In this document: in pieces, positions 1 through 10,971 of the stretch
Layout of the letters: each line of letters starts with the position of its first letter
Numbering within the stretch: the stretch's first letter is position 1
Assembly: GCA_958450325.1 (NCBI GenBank)
Contig: OY288250.1
Coordinates: 51,598,898-51,662,897, forward strand
Direction of reading: 5' to 3'
From: Agrostemma githago
Lineage: Eukaryota > Streptophyta > Magnoliopsida > Caryophyllales > Caryophyllaceae
Length of the DNA stretch: 64,000 bases
Position numbers and translations under genes: made by a program
The notes under the pieces: model-generated
Told to the model about the DNA's origin: nothing
Seen by the model: the letters and a program-made list of their open reading frames with translations, nothing else
Databases searched by the model: none

Positions 1-305
1 TATAATATCTGCAATCAACTCGTGTGATCCAACATAACAATTTTCAACACATTTCTCATATACATAACATCACTTGGATAACTCACGACCTCTAACTCTT
101 TTGGCATCATGCCTAACGCAATAACCCATTCATGTTTCATCTATATTTCTCAACTTCCTCACCTATCAACTGATCGCAAGAGGTTTCTATCCCTGCATTC
201 GTCCACATTTCACGATCTAAATTCTCTTTTTATTAACAATTGTCGACATCCCTACTTAGATTGTTCTCATGGTTCATCAAAAGTACCAACAAATTACTGG
301 CATAC

Positions 306-2593
306 TGTGGGCATGACATAGGTCCACCCCGACGCGGCCACGCGCGGGTTTGGGGAGGCGAATGAATCTCCATATGAGATGGTCAAATTGAAATTTAAAT
401 CGAAGTAGGAGTCGCCACCGAATTTTATGGTTATTCGGAACCATTCGAGCCCACTCTATGTCGTAGTGGGCCATATACGAAATACGGCCCATTTCCGATA
501 TCAGAGTTTATTGGGCTCGTCCCTTTGCATATCGATACCGATGCCGACTGGAGCGGTTAATCGTATATTGAATGACTTTCGTTGCCAATGGTTTCGGACA
601 TCCGGAAACCACGGTTCTGAGTAAGGGGTGAGGGTACGTGTTGGGAAGTTCACTAAGAACACCCAACCCCGCCCGCACTTAGCGGCCTTTACTAAGATAT
701 CGTTCGTTTTTCGTGTACACGGGTTAGTTCGACGGTTGAATGATATGCAAACATTATTTTCCTAATCATGTGAGAAAAATAAATAAATGGGTTGCTAAGT
801 CGTTTAATGCATATTAAACTAATAACGTCAAAGTTATTTTAGCATGTGAATTCGTTTTAGTCTAATAAAATGATAAAAACAAATAAAAAGCTACAAACAC
901 GAGAAAACGAGTTAGTAACGATTGAATAAATTGAAAAAGACGTAAATAAATAATATGCATGATTTTAGAAAAGATTTGATGACACGTGATTGATTAACAC
1001 GTGTTGATCGAGGTCGAAAAAAAGTATTTATTAAAATATGTCGCGAAAGTCGCATTTTAATATAAGGTTCGAAAAGAATTAAAAATAGAAAAGCGAAGAA
1101 ACGAAAAAATAAGGGGCCGGCGGATCAGGCCACCGCGCGAGCCGCCTGGAGTGCGCGCGACTCGCGTGATGGTCTGTCGGGGTTTTTTTTATTTTGTCGA
1201 AGAATCGTTAATTCTTTATAAATCGCGTACAAATATGGATTAATTTATACTCGATTTATATTTTCGATATTCGTCGTATTCGATATTCGATTATGAAATC
1301 GATATCGAATAGTCGGAATGATTTTATAAAAAGTTTTGAAAAACTTGTTTTGAACGAAAATAAAAAAAAAAGAATTTTGAACGAAAAAGATGTTAATTTT
1401 CTCCGCGTTAAAAATCATCGAATTTTGTTAAAAAAAAGTAGTGATTTTATTAGCATCAACGAAAATTAATTTAATTTAGTTCTTGTAGATACGATATTCG
1501 ATTAGAGAATCGGTATCGTATTTTAAGAACGTTATAAAAAAAAGTTTTTATCATCGAAAATAAATAAAAATATGATGCGACAAACGACCCATATTAATAA
1601 TGCGAAACGATCGATGAAAAATAAAAAAGACGGACGAAAAGAGGGGAGAAAGACGTGAGAGAGAGAGAGAGAGAAAGGAGAAGAATCTGGTTTGATTTAC
1701 ACCCTCAACCTACATACTTTAGTTTCTCGGTATGAGGCTCGTCGGACGGTGGCTTAAGCACGGGAGCGTCGAGATGATGCGGGTGAGTTAAGGTGGTGCG
1801 GATTGGTGCGTGGGACGAGGTGGGTTCGGCCGGTTTGGATGGGTCGGTTTTATCGGATTTCGGGACGGTACTTCGGTATTCCTTCGGATGTGTGTGACTA
1901 ATATTTGTTGTGTATTGGTCGGTGATTTGTGTATCAGGATTATTGATGTTTCACGTGTTTTTTGTGTTGAATATGAGGTCCTATTTATAGGAGTCGGGGT
2001 AGCCTTGCTTGTGTGGCAAGAAATACCGGTTTGGATAAGAAATACGAGAGTTCGTAAGGGAATAAACTTCTCGTTTCTTGGTGAAGAAGCAAACATCTCG
2101 GCTGGTTGGGGGGAGTGTTTGGCCGAGTATTCGGCTGTCTCGGCCGAGTATTTGGAGCTCGGTCGATGTTTGATTCGGTTTCCGGATAGAATTCCTACTT
2201 GAGATCGAATTCTATCCTTAAACGGATTTGTTTAATATTTTGTGTAGCTGATTTTTTGTAGGATTGGAGTATGAATCAGCCGTGTGAGGTGTCACGGCTG
2301 ACTCACATGTCTCGGGAAAATCTTTGACCGGGTTTTGACTCGGTCGTTAAAAGACGGTTTTACCCCTGGTGTCGGAATCGACCCAAATTAGTCTTATTTG
2401 ACTCGAAACGACCCACTGGGCCTGAATTTGAGGTTGGTTTTGTAAGATTTGTACTCCGTAATAAGCCTAAACCAAATGTCCATGATTTCGAGCCCATATC
2501 CGAGTCTATTAAAGCACGTTTGCCTCCTATCATCATCGGGTGTTTGGCGGGACCTACTATAGACACCTGGCGGTCAAAATGTGGGTGTCTACA
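306..2593 (-). mobile_element. Solo LTR of a Tat/Ogre-type element, TSD CATAC
   Basis: The sequence runs from TGTGGGCATGAC at 306 to GGGTGTCTACA at 2,593, the reverse complement of the TGTAGACACCC...TGTCCACA ends shared by all Tat LTRs here. It is flanked by a perfect 5-bp duplication, CATAC at 301-305 and 2,594-2,598. No primer-binding site, interior or second LTR is present, so it is the product of LTR-LTR recombination. On the minus strand a TATA box (TATAAATA) lies near 1,982, with CTCGGCCGAG-type palindromes upstream at 2,119-2,170. A GA microsatellite occupies about 1,653-1,673. ORFs in this LTR have no recognisable product. Confidence 0.9.
2185..2218. repeat. Inverted repeat inside a Tat LTR
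   Basis: The 11-bp arms GGATAGAATTC and GAATTCTATCC are separated by 12 bases and match perfectly. The same hairpin recurs at 33,111-33,144 in the other solo LTR and, with 10-bp arms, near 44,161-44,192 and 52,919-52,950 in the Tat-2 LTRs (one arm base changed in the first of these). Conservation in four LTR copies suggests a retained U3 structure. Confidence 0.8.
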
Positions 2594-4300
2594 CATACGC
2601 ATTCTCAAATGTCATACTTCACATAAAATAAGTTAAACAGACTGTTTATTAGTACCATTGTGTTTATACTCATTATACTTGTCATGACTCAATTCAGAAT
2701 ATCACATGTTGGCATGCCACAACTAATGCACTTGTATCTTTACATAATTGCGTGAACCTTCAGTTTGAGATATTCTCGCATATATGGACACCACGACTAT
2801 CACTCAAGTGAATCAATTAGTTCTCACACAGACGCTTTGCCCACACTCAAGACTTGATATCCTGTGATAATCTACTTTACTACATGGACTCATGATCGTG
2901 ATGTTACTACCATGTACTATAACCCGACCTGCTGACATCAAAACATATGTGATGACATAACGAGTTCGTGTATATACCTTGGACCCCTAACTATTATCCT
3001 TTTTCACAAAGAAAAAGGAAAGTGAGCTAGACACCAGACCCTTCACCAGCACTGTACCTATTATCCTCTTTAATGGATATTAACATCTTGACTCTCTTTC
3101 CACCTTGTTGGTATTATTATTCTTATTTATACTGTTAGACAAGTTAACCATCATTATTGCGACACTCTTACCAGTGATTTAAACGACCTCACATTCCTAT
3201 GACATCTCTTCATTATACCTCACGACTCGGTATACCATTAAGATACATACTCCCAATCTATATTATGGTAACTCATTGACACAATTGTATCTTTAACAAG
3301 TTCAGACTCACACACATACAAATTTACTAAGAAAAGGTATAAGCAAGCAATATATTCAGCATGACAGGGCAACAACACGTACACCTGGACACTCCTAGAT
3401 GATCACTTTAACTACTTCAACCTTGAGACAACTAACATGTGACATTTATTCCTCGTAATTGCAACAAATGACAAGACAGTTAACCATGTCTTATGTTTGT
3501 ATAAGTTTTAAGTTTAAACACCACATATGACTTAGACCAATAATGATCTCGTAGACATCATAAATATTTATTCATCTCAACATATGTTACTCATTGACGG
3601 GTAATTAAAGACGGAAGCTCATCAAGAATTTGCGAGGATAATAATGAGCAACAATTGACTGGTTTCCAACCTGACAACACATTTTTTTTATTAAGACCAA
3701 AATATAAAATCGGGTATTTTGTGCGATTAGATGTATACTTGGTATGTATTTTACTGACTCAATTTTCCCCGACTTCCCATCGGAATGACTCCCACTTATT
3801 AGATACGTGTACCGATGTTCTTCATTACCATGACAAGTTTATCTGATAGCAACACATCTGATCCACAAGATGACAATTATATAACATGATTGCGACATCT
3901 TATTACCCGAATCTACCGTACCCCAATTCATCATGAGCATATAAGCATGACTCCATTATATCATACAATAAGACAGAACCGTCACGTTAGAACTTTCACT
4001 TGAACAAAGAAAAATGGTCATTTTAGGGAATTAATCGTATTTTTCATAACGGTGCTGTCATGGTAGAAAAATCATAATTAAATCATCGTGGCTCGAAACA
4101 GTGTGTAACCAGTGGGGTTAGATTCTCAAGACAATCCTCTACAAGTTCCAGTTAAACCATTGTCACATTCCAAACGTAGCAGTGATTTGCATAATTGTTT
4201 TCATGAACTGACAAATTTTGACCTTGAAAAAGTTATGATTGGTAGAACGAGTTTCAAATCATATTTTTGAGCAAAACAAGTTCTAACATTATATAGAGTC
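2594..4300. other. AT-rich non-coding interior of element Z
   Basis: This stretch lies between the CATAC solo LTR and the 5' LTR of Tat-1. I see no ORF with a recognisable product, no RNA gene and no clear repeat. The composition (short CA- and AT-rich runs) resembles 24,761-26,050 on the far side of Tat-1, which is why both are assigned to the interior of Z. Confidence 0.5.
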
Positions 4301-4690
4301 TGTAGACACCCGCATTTTAACTGCAAGGTGTCTATGGTAGTTTCCAAAAAAATACTCGATGATGATCGGACGCTAATGTGTTTCTACGCGCTCGGATATG
4401 GGCTCAAAACCATTAGTTGCTGGCTAATGCACTTACGGAGTACAAATCTCACAAAAATGACCTCAAATTCAGGCCCAGTGGGTCGTTTCCAGTCAAACAA
4501 GACTAATTTGGGTCAAAACCAACACCGGAAATAAAATCGACTTTTAGCGATTGGGTCAACCCCGGTCAAAGTCATTTCCGAGACACACAAAAAACAGCCA
4601 CACAAACATCAAAAAGTCCAACTCAAAAGCAAAACCCACAAAATATCCAATTCAAGGTCCAAAAAACTGACCCGCGCGACCCAGCTGAGC

Positions 4691-4795
4691 CACTCGATCG
4701 AGTGCTCAGCCCACTCGATCGAGTGGGCCCTTATTCAAGCCCGGCTGCAGGCGCTTGGGCCACTCAACCGAGTCAAGGGGCTACTCGGTCGAGTA
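4691..4795. repeat. Palindrome array 1 of Tat-1 5' LTR
   Basis: Four 14-bp sites start at 4,691, 4,712, 4,761 and 4,782: CACTCGATCGAGTG twice, a decayed CACTCAACCGAGTC, and TACTCGGTCGAGTA. The start-to-start spacings are 21, 49 and 21 bp. The array ends about 28 bp upstream of the TATA box. The matching array in the 3' LTR starts at 22,557, 22,578, 22,627 and 22,648. Confidence 0.9.
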
Positions 4796-4822
4796 ACCCT
4801 AGACGGGGTACATGGGCAATGC

Positions 4823-4834
4823 CTATATATACAC
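4823..4834 (+). promoter_or_regulatory. Probable Tat-1 LTR core promoter (TATA box)
   Basis: CTATATATACAC lies just after the palindrome array and before a run of AACCCTAA units that resemble plant telo-box motifs. The 3' LTR has the same arrangement at 22,689-22,700. Transcription would start about 30 bp downstream; that start is inferred. Confidence 0.65.
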
Positions 4835-5888
4835 CTCCATGCACAACCTTTCACACACTTTTTGACAACCCTAATCAACATCAAATTCAACCCTAATCAA
4901 CATCAAACTCAAACCCTAATCAATACTACATTCAAACCCTAATTCAAACCCTAAACCACCACAACTTAGCCTACATACTCGATACTCCCGTGCTAGCCGC
5001 CACTACGAGTCTCGTCCGAGCATAAGAAACATGAAGGTTGAGGGTGCCAAAACCCCGTCTTTTCTCTCTTCCCCTTCTCTCTCGCGTTGTGCGTCGTCTT
5101 TATCGTTGTCGTTGTCTCTTTTTTTTTTTTATTCGCGTCCTAATACCATTAATATCGCTAGTATTAAGACACTAAAATACTTGTGAATTTGTGTCGAGTG
5201 TGAGGGATGTCGGAATAAGAAAACCCGAATATACAAGTGTATTGCACACAGCGTTGCCGGTCGCTTATCCCGACACCCCAATCACTTGATTATTGAAACA
5301 AGTCAACTTAAATAATAATTCGTTTTATTTTCGTTTTCATCGTCATTCAAATCGCATATTTGCATCAATTTTCAAAACAAGTGTTTTTTTTATAATGGTC
5401 GATACCCATTGACGTGGATCCGACATCACATAATCCCTAGGGATTCATTACGATGTCGGAGAAGTCGAGGGAATCAAGTCTTTCCATTCAAGTAAAGTGT
5501 CAATCCGTTAGATTCAATACCAATTCCGTAATTGGATGTTGAATCTAATGATCTAGTCAAATAAATTAACTAACGCGATTTTCGTTGATGCCAAAATAAT
5601 TGTCATACAATTCGTTAGAATTACGGCATTATTAAACGTGGAGGAAATCTATTCATATCGCGATAGTTAACTTAAAACGACTCAAAGCGATTTTCTTTTG
5701 TTTCCACTCTAGTATTCCATATCGATTCGCTAATCGAATATGGGATATGACGAGTATCGAAGTTAAGTCTCGAGTATAAATTCCATAATATTTATGCCCG
5801 ATTCAACAAACTCATCGAATTATCAAAAATCAAAAGCAATTTCGGAATCGATACAAAATTGCAAACGAACCCTAGTTCGTACAGGGGG

Positions 5889-6108
5889 CACTCGACCGAG
5901 TGCCTAGCCCACTCGGTCGAGTGGCACCCCAAAAACGAGATAGAATGCTATCGTAATGACCACTCGGTCGAGTCTCGAAATGACTCGGTCGAGTGGCCAT
6001 GCACTCGGTCGAGTTCCCTTATAACTCGGTCGAGTGACGCCTTGAAATCTGGACAGAAGCCTCTTCAGAGGTCCACTCGGTCGAGTCCCTCAATGACTCG
6101 GTCGAGTG
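5889..6108. repeat. Palindrome array 2 of Tat-1 5' LTR (eight sites, 113-bp period)
   Basis: Sites of the ACTCGRYCGAGT type start at 5,889, 5,910, 5,961, 5,982, 6,002, 6,023, 6,074 and 6,095. Spacings are 21, 51, 21, 20, 21, 51 and 21 bp, so a four-site block is repeated once with a 113-bp period. The first pair (GACC centre, then GGTC centre) is a perfect inverted repeat with 14-bp arms and a 7-bp loop. The 3' LTR copy is 23,758-23,977. A 100-residue ORF across this array is only its translation and is not called as a gene. Confidence 0.9.
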
Positions 6109-6894
6109 GCCCCTTTATCACGTCAAACCGTGAGTCCTACAAGCCATTCGAGTCTCGCTAATATCTTTTCACGACTTAAGTCAACACGTGTCTAATTAAT
6201 CACGTAAAAACTTCACTTTTCAAAGCCTTACATTATCTTATCTACATCATTCAGTAATTCGCAAACCGTTATTATCGTTATACCGTTACTAACCGTTTGT
6301 TCTTTTGTCAATTTAATTCTCGTTTATTTTATTGCACTAAAATGAACCCGCATGCTAAAATACAACTTTGACATTAATTTTAGTTGCATTAAATTGACAT
6401 ATAAACCCATTCAATTCCTCACATGCTTAGGGAAAACAATGTTTGCATAAGCATTTTCATCGTTCAACTAACGTGCGTATTCAAAAATCATTCGATATCT
6501 TAGTAGAGGCCGCTAATGTGCGGGTGGGGTTGGGTGTCCTTAGTGGGCTTCCCAACACGTACCCTCACCCATTACTCAGAACCTCGGTTTCCGGATGCCC
6601 GAAACCGTTGGCGCACGAGAGTCATTCAATACACGATAACCGGTAGTGACGGTATCGGTATCACAATGTAAAGGGACGAGCCCAATAAACTCTGACATCG
6701 AAAATGGGCCGTATTTTGTATACGGCCCACTACGACATAGAGTGGGTTCGAACGGGCCCAAACTCTCACAAAGTTCGGTGGCGACTCCACTTCGATTTAA
6801 ATTTCCATTCGATCCATTCTCATATGGAGATTCATTCGCCTCCCCAAACCCGCGCGTGGCCGCGTCGGGGTGGACCTATGTCATGTCCACAATT

Positions 6895-6912
6895 TGGCGA
6901 CTCCGCTGGGGA
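6895..6912 (+). other. Tat-1 primer-binding site (tRNA-Arg type)
   Basis: TGGCGACTCCGCTGGGGA starts three bases after the LTR end. This sequence is known as the tRNA-Arg-complementary site of Ogre/Tat elements. It supports the lineage call and the 5' LTR boundary. Confidence 0.85.
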
Positions 6913-8303
6913 CTAACTGATGCGTGACTTACCATCGGCATCTTCAGGGTGAGACTCGAATAGAAATCGTTTGACTAGTACAATACGCGTTTTAGTTTTA
7001 CGGTTCATGCATAACCCTATATTTTCCCGGGCCGGTACTCGCGACCGACGTCCCACTATACCGTGATGTACTCCAATATGGATATGTCAAAGGTGTCCAT
7101 GGTCGATTCGAGTGGTTTCGCGGCATGTTCTAAGCTCAACTCGACTTAGAAAGTCCGTCCCGATCAACGTCTAGACTATGTGCACTGGTATAGACCCTCT
7201 ATAGACCGACCGAGACTTAGTGTAAAGCATACATGGCGTCGTTATAATGCTTGTATGACTACGTGCTACTTGGTTTCCGTGTCGTTTTCAAAAACCGTCA
7301 ACTTTTCAAAAATACATCTTTTTCAAGATATCCAATTTCAAAACCCGGGACGTATACCGAATCTAGGACTTATGACTTTACTCAAAAACATCCTATTTTT
7401 AGCCGGTATTCTGCCCATTTCAAAACTCGAAAATATTTTCGAACTCTCAAAACCGAGGCCCGGTACACTTTCCGATTTTCCCGAAAAATTTGGGCCCTTC
7501 CCCGATTTTTCTCGGATTTTTCAAAAGCAATCCATTTTCAAAACTTTCTCTTCTTAGGACTTCCCGTATTTAGCAGTGTCGGGTCGTGTCTTAAGTCGTC
7601 GAGGTCTTTAGCGTCGAAACTCCATCGATCTTACATCATGAGTTTCTTCCCTATCCCAGTCCGCCTTATTAGACTAAGGCAAGGCCCACCTACGTAGGAC
7701 ATACTCCCACAAAGGAGGGCCCGTCTACACATTCGAGTCCAATGTCTGGGGATGTCTCACGTGGACCTTTCTTTGAACAGGACTCGGCCCACCCGCCGGA
7801 TCCTAAGGAAGGCCCACCTTTCACGAGTCACCCGTCTAGGTGTCTTTTCCGAGTCAACCTTTTACAAGGCATAGCCTTATAACAAAAGGTTCGTGGTCCT
7901 TACGTCTAAGGGTCACTCGTCAAACAATCGAGTCTTAACAAAACCTTTAATCCCACTCGGGGGCTACCCCTTAGCAGGGCGATCAATCACGGTTGTCCTA
8001 AGGGTCATGTCATACACGTGTCTCACGTACCCCACTTTTGAGTCACTTAGATGTCACACCATCTGAGTCCTATCAAAGTCCTTAGTCTCACCTTGGGGGG
8101 CTATTCTCCGACGGAGCGATTAATCACAGTCACTCCGAGAATCGCACCCTACACATTTATCTTAGAGAGTCTAACCCGAGTCAAACCGGAGTCGTCTCTC
8201 CTCCCGCGCTATTTCCTATGCCTTGATGTACTTGAGTTCCGAAGCAACTTTTCTGATTACGCGGTGTTCTTACAGAGAGGCCACGCAAACCAGACACCAG
8301 AAA
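6913..8303 (+). other. Tat-1 5' untranslated leader
   Basis: This region lies between the primer-binding site and gag. The first 300 bp are conserved with Tat-2 (45,240-45,530) and Tat-3 (41,554-41,880), including the segment with GACCGACGTCCCACTATAC. Two ORFs at 7,180-7,697 overlap each other in different frames, lack known motifs and have no counterpart in the sister elements, so I treat the region as non-coding. Confidence 0.6.
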
Positions 8304-9134
8304 ATGCAAGGAACTTTGGACGAACTGAAGGCCGCGCTGGCCAAGATCGAGGCCCAATTAACGGCCATCAGGGCCGACCAAACAACCCTTGCCACCCGCC
8401 TAAGTGCCGTGGAGAAAGGGACCCCTGTTGCTGGATCTGAGTCCACTGGGCCCATAGCTGAACTAACCAGCGTTGTTCGCAAGCTCGTAGAACAGGTCCA
8501 CTTGTCAACAAGCAACTCGATCCATACGGAGAATGCTCGTTCCTACTCGCCTCTGAATGACGAGCTACCTGCTAACCTCAACCTTACGGGCATACCGATG
8601 TTTGAGGGTACTGAAGACCCGGTTCATCACATTCGGGCTTTCAAAGAATTCATGGCTATCAAGGGGGTGAAATCCACCATGTTCAAGCACTTGTTCGCTT
8701 CCTCCCTTGAAAAGCATCCAAAAGCCTGGTACTACAGGCTCGACTCCAAGAAATACAAGACTTGGGACGATGTGGCTACTGAATTTGCTCGGAATTACGC
8801 TGATAATACCGTGATCCAGACTACAATGCGTACTCTGGAAGTAATGGCCCAAGAGCCCAAAGAAGGGTTCATCAAATATCTCCAAAGATGGCGGGCCGAA
8901 AGTGTGAAGTTGGTAGACAAGCCCAACGAGAAGATACTAGTGGAGGCATTCATCAACAACCTCCTACCTTCTTACCGCATCCATCTTAGGTATATCGGTA
9001 TTTCAAACTTTGCGGTGCTTACCGAAATGGGCATTAGGATTGAAGACGATCTTCGACATAATAAAGATCTGGGTGAAGCTTCTGTTGAAGGCTATACTGG
9101 ACATCAACTCGAGTCCTTAGAAGCCGACGACTAA
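8304..9134 (+). CDS. gag: Tat-1 Gag-like protein (truncated at the C terminus)
   Basis: This ORF encodes the capsid-region protein of a Tat/Ogre-type retrotransposon, expected to assemble the cytoplasmic particle. I chose the ATG at 8,304 because the coiled-coil-like stretch rich in Leu, Ala and Glu starts there; the open frame extends upstream to 8,223. The capsid core follows, with the segments FEGTEDPVHHIRAFKEFM, WYYRLDSKKYKTWDDV and FARNYADNT. It then reads through YLQRWRAESVKLVDKPNEK to a stop at 9,132-9,134. The sister Gag in Tat-3 (42,220-43,410) continues into a Cys/His cluster that is absent here. After the stop the sequence jumps to a GAGTCT-type repeat resembling the Ser-Glu tract inside Tat-2 pol, which suggests one large deletion removed the rest of gag and most of pol. 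Confidence 0.8.
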   Translation: MQGTLDELKAALAKIEAQLTAIRADQTTLATRLSAVEKGTPVAGSESTGPIAELTSVVRKLVEQVHLSTSNSIHTENARSYSPLNDELPANLNLTGIPMFEGTEDPVHHIRAFKEFMAIKGVKSTMFKHLFASSLEKHPKAWYYRLDSKKYKTWDDVATEFARNYADNTVIQTTMRTLEVMAQEPKEGFIKYLQRWRAESVKLVDKPNEKILVEAFINNLLPSYRIHLRYIGISNFAVLTEMGIRIEDDLRHNKDLGEASVEGYTGHQLESLEADD

Positions 9135-9163
9135 TGACAACATCATCCGAGAGTCCGGATTCG

Positions 9164-9246
9164 ATTTGAGTCTGAGTCTGAGTCCGAGTCTAGGATGTAC
9201 TATTTCCTTCGAAGTCAAAGTCAAAGTCAGAGTCAGAGTCAGAGTC
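9164..9246. repeat. GAGTCT/GAGTCA hexamer repeats
   Basis: Two clusters of imperfect hexamers lie just after the gag stop. The same kind of hexamer run encodes alternating Ser-Glu in Tat-2 pol (46,505-46,558). They probably mark the right edge of the deletion that removed pol from Tat-1. Confidence 0.7.
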
Positions 9247-9609
9247 AATTGTATTCTGTCCTCTTTTTCAAAATTCAATAAAATCAGCTTTCCTGTTTCT
9301 CATATATACTTTCCTTATGTGTTTCCGAGAACATAATGAACACTGTCATACACTTTGAGCACACGCATGTGACTATTATAGGCACATCTATAATGACTGC
9401 AGGGAATCGAGGCCCGTGTTTTCCTTTACCTGTTCCATGTCTGACATAGAATGCCACATAACTACCCGTAGCAGGGGCGGTGTCGAATCCTATAACAATT
9501 CTAGGTAGTCTCCTAGTTTGGGTTAAGGACGGGAGGCAAGCCCATTTCCCACAGTAAAACACCCCTCTAGTAAGACTGACCAATCCCTACCTTAGGTGTT
9601 AGTCTGACC

Positions 9610-9930
9610 AACAAAAATTCAAAAAACCCAGGACCAGGGCTAAGAGGTCAATCAACATTCAAAAAACCCATGACCGGGGCTAAGAGGTCAATCAACATTC
9701 AAAAAACCCATGACCGGGGCTAAGAGGTCAACCAAAATTCAAAAACCCATGACCGGGCTAAGGGGTCAACCAAAATTCAAAAAACCCATGACCGGGGCTA
9801 AGGGGTCAACCAAAATTCAAAAAAAACCATGACCGGGGCTAAGAGGCCAACCAACAAAAATTCAAAAAACCCATGACCGGCCGGGGCTAAGAGGTCAACC
9901 AAAAAATATTCAAGAACCCATGACCATGGT
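9610..9930. repeat. Tandem repeat, about 40-bp unit, about 8 copies
   Basis: Units contain an A-run, CCCATGACCGGGGC and TAAGAGGTCAA. Unit starts at 9,621, 9,661 and 9,701 are exactly 40 bp apart, with later units 38-46 bp. The array lies downstream of gag in the element's 3' non-coding region. Hypervariable tandem repeats in this part of Ogre/Tat elements are established as a source of plant satellites. Confidence 0.9.
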
Positions 9931-10971
9931 GAAAACGGTCAAATTCAAAGTTATCAATACTCATACCATCCAATAGGGGAGTGACAATCAAGCTGGTCAG
10001 CTAACACCACACTCAGCCTTCCCACATTACAACCCTCAAGACCTCCTCGAGACCTAGGCTAGAGACAGCCCGGAATTTTGAGGATTCAAGCTTCATAGGA
10101 TACCCCTAACCATTAGGGTCAGACATGGAAACCAGATCCCACATTATCAAACCAGCCCAATCGAAGTTAGAGCCATTTTTACTCGACTTCCCCCTTTCCT
10201 ACCACATTACAATACCTTACCCTCGAAGCCTTAGCTCCACAAAATCAAGCTCCAGATGTCAAAACATCAAAGCCACTTGTGACCTAGCACCACATTTCCA
10301 AAAACATCCAATCCAGTTACCAACCCCAAGCACGGGAACTCAACTTGTGGTCGGCATAGAACATGCCCGAATAGTTCACACCGCCTCTGAGGACTACCCC
10401 GGAGAACGCCCACAGTCACAGGATCAAGGTCCTAACCATTTTATTCCTTTGATCAAGACATCATTGGGAATGCACCTAGCCTACACCGTCAATATGGCTA
10501 GTTACACACAAAGTCCTATTAGACTAGGCACCATAATATATCTTCCGACACTGAACTACGGCTTGGTTTGATTTCACTACACGTGAATACGTAGGCAGCC
10601 TTTCAACAGAGGCACAACCACCCACATTGACACACATTCAAAAAGCATTATCATTCCGGTCACGACACCATCATGTTCTCAACAGCTAGCTTTGTCGTCC
10701 TGGGGGCTTCTCCTAGGCAGAGATTCTCCATCCACTCACATAATCCAAATACTTTCAAAATCTAGCCTCCTTTCTACAGTGTCCGAGTACTCGGCTCAGT
10801 CAAAGACGAGAATCTGTCAGGACTCGGAGCAATACCCATTTTGGACTGTACCCTAAAATCAGAAATCCAGAAGGGCACCAGACTAAAACAGTCTCATTAC
10901 AGACTACTGTAGTTCCCCTACGACAGATCATTCCCATGTTGCCACTCGCCTAGGCTACGGAATAGCGCAAC
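9931..10971 (+). other. Tat-1 3' non-coding region up to the Athila insertion
   Basis: Near 10,558-10,600 the sequence CTACGGCTTGGTTTGATTTC...ATACGTAGGCAGCC matches a segment downstream of Tat-2 pol at about 49,447-49,491. This shows the stretch is post-pol DNA. A 148-codon ORF at 10,125-10,571 has no recognisable motif and is not called. The last five bases, GCAAC (10,967-10,971), are the Athila target site. Confidence 0.65.

Larger units (their letters stand above)
4301..6891 (+). repeat. Tat-1 5' LTR
   Basis: This LTR is 2,591 bp. The first 40 bp form a hairpin (TAGACACC...GGTGTCTA) common to all Tat LTRs here. U3 carries four palindromes (4,691-4,795), then a TATA box, then several telo-box-like AACCCTAA units (about 4,868-4,950), then the polypyrimidine leader. 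A second, eight-palindrome array lies at 5,889-6,108. The terminal 450 bp (about 6,440-6,891) are the most conserved part among Tat copies in the window. Confidence 0.9.

Noticed and set aside
4868..4950. Interstitial telomere repeat
   Set aside because: Units are AACCCTAA separated by unrelated 10-20 bp, not tandem TTTAGGG arrays; better described as telo-box-like motifs.
4691..6108. Regularly spaced palindromes resembling a CRISPR array
   Set aside because: The repeats are 12-14 bp, spacers are short and recur in families of LTRs, and the context is eukaryotic retrotransposons with no cas genes.
5859..6161. 100-codon ORF (also at 23,728-24,030) with repeated SVEW and TRSS peptides
   Set aside because: It is only the translation of the LTR palindrome array; its frame is open because the repeats contain no stop. 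No independent coding signal.
7180..7697. Two overlapping ORFs of 125 and 148 codons in the Tat-1 leader
   Set aside because: Different frames of the same T- and A-rich leader, no recognisable motif, not conserved in Tat-2 or Tat-3 leaders.
10125..10571. 148-codon ORF in Tat-1 post-pol DNA
   Set aside because: No domain and not present in the matching part of Tat-2. Likely chance.
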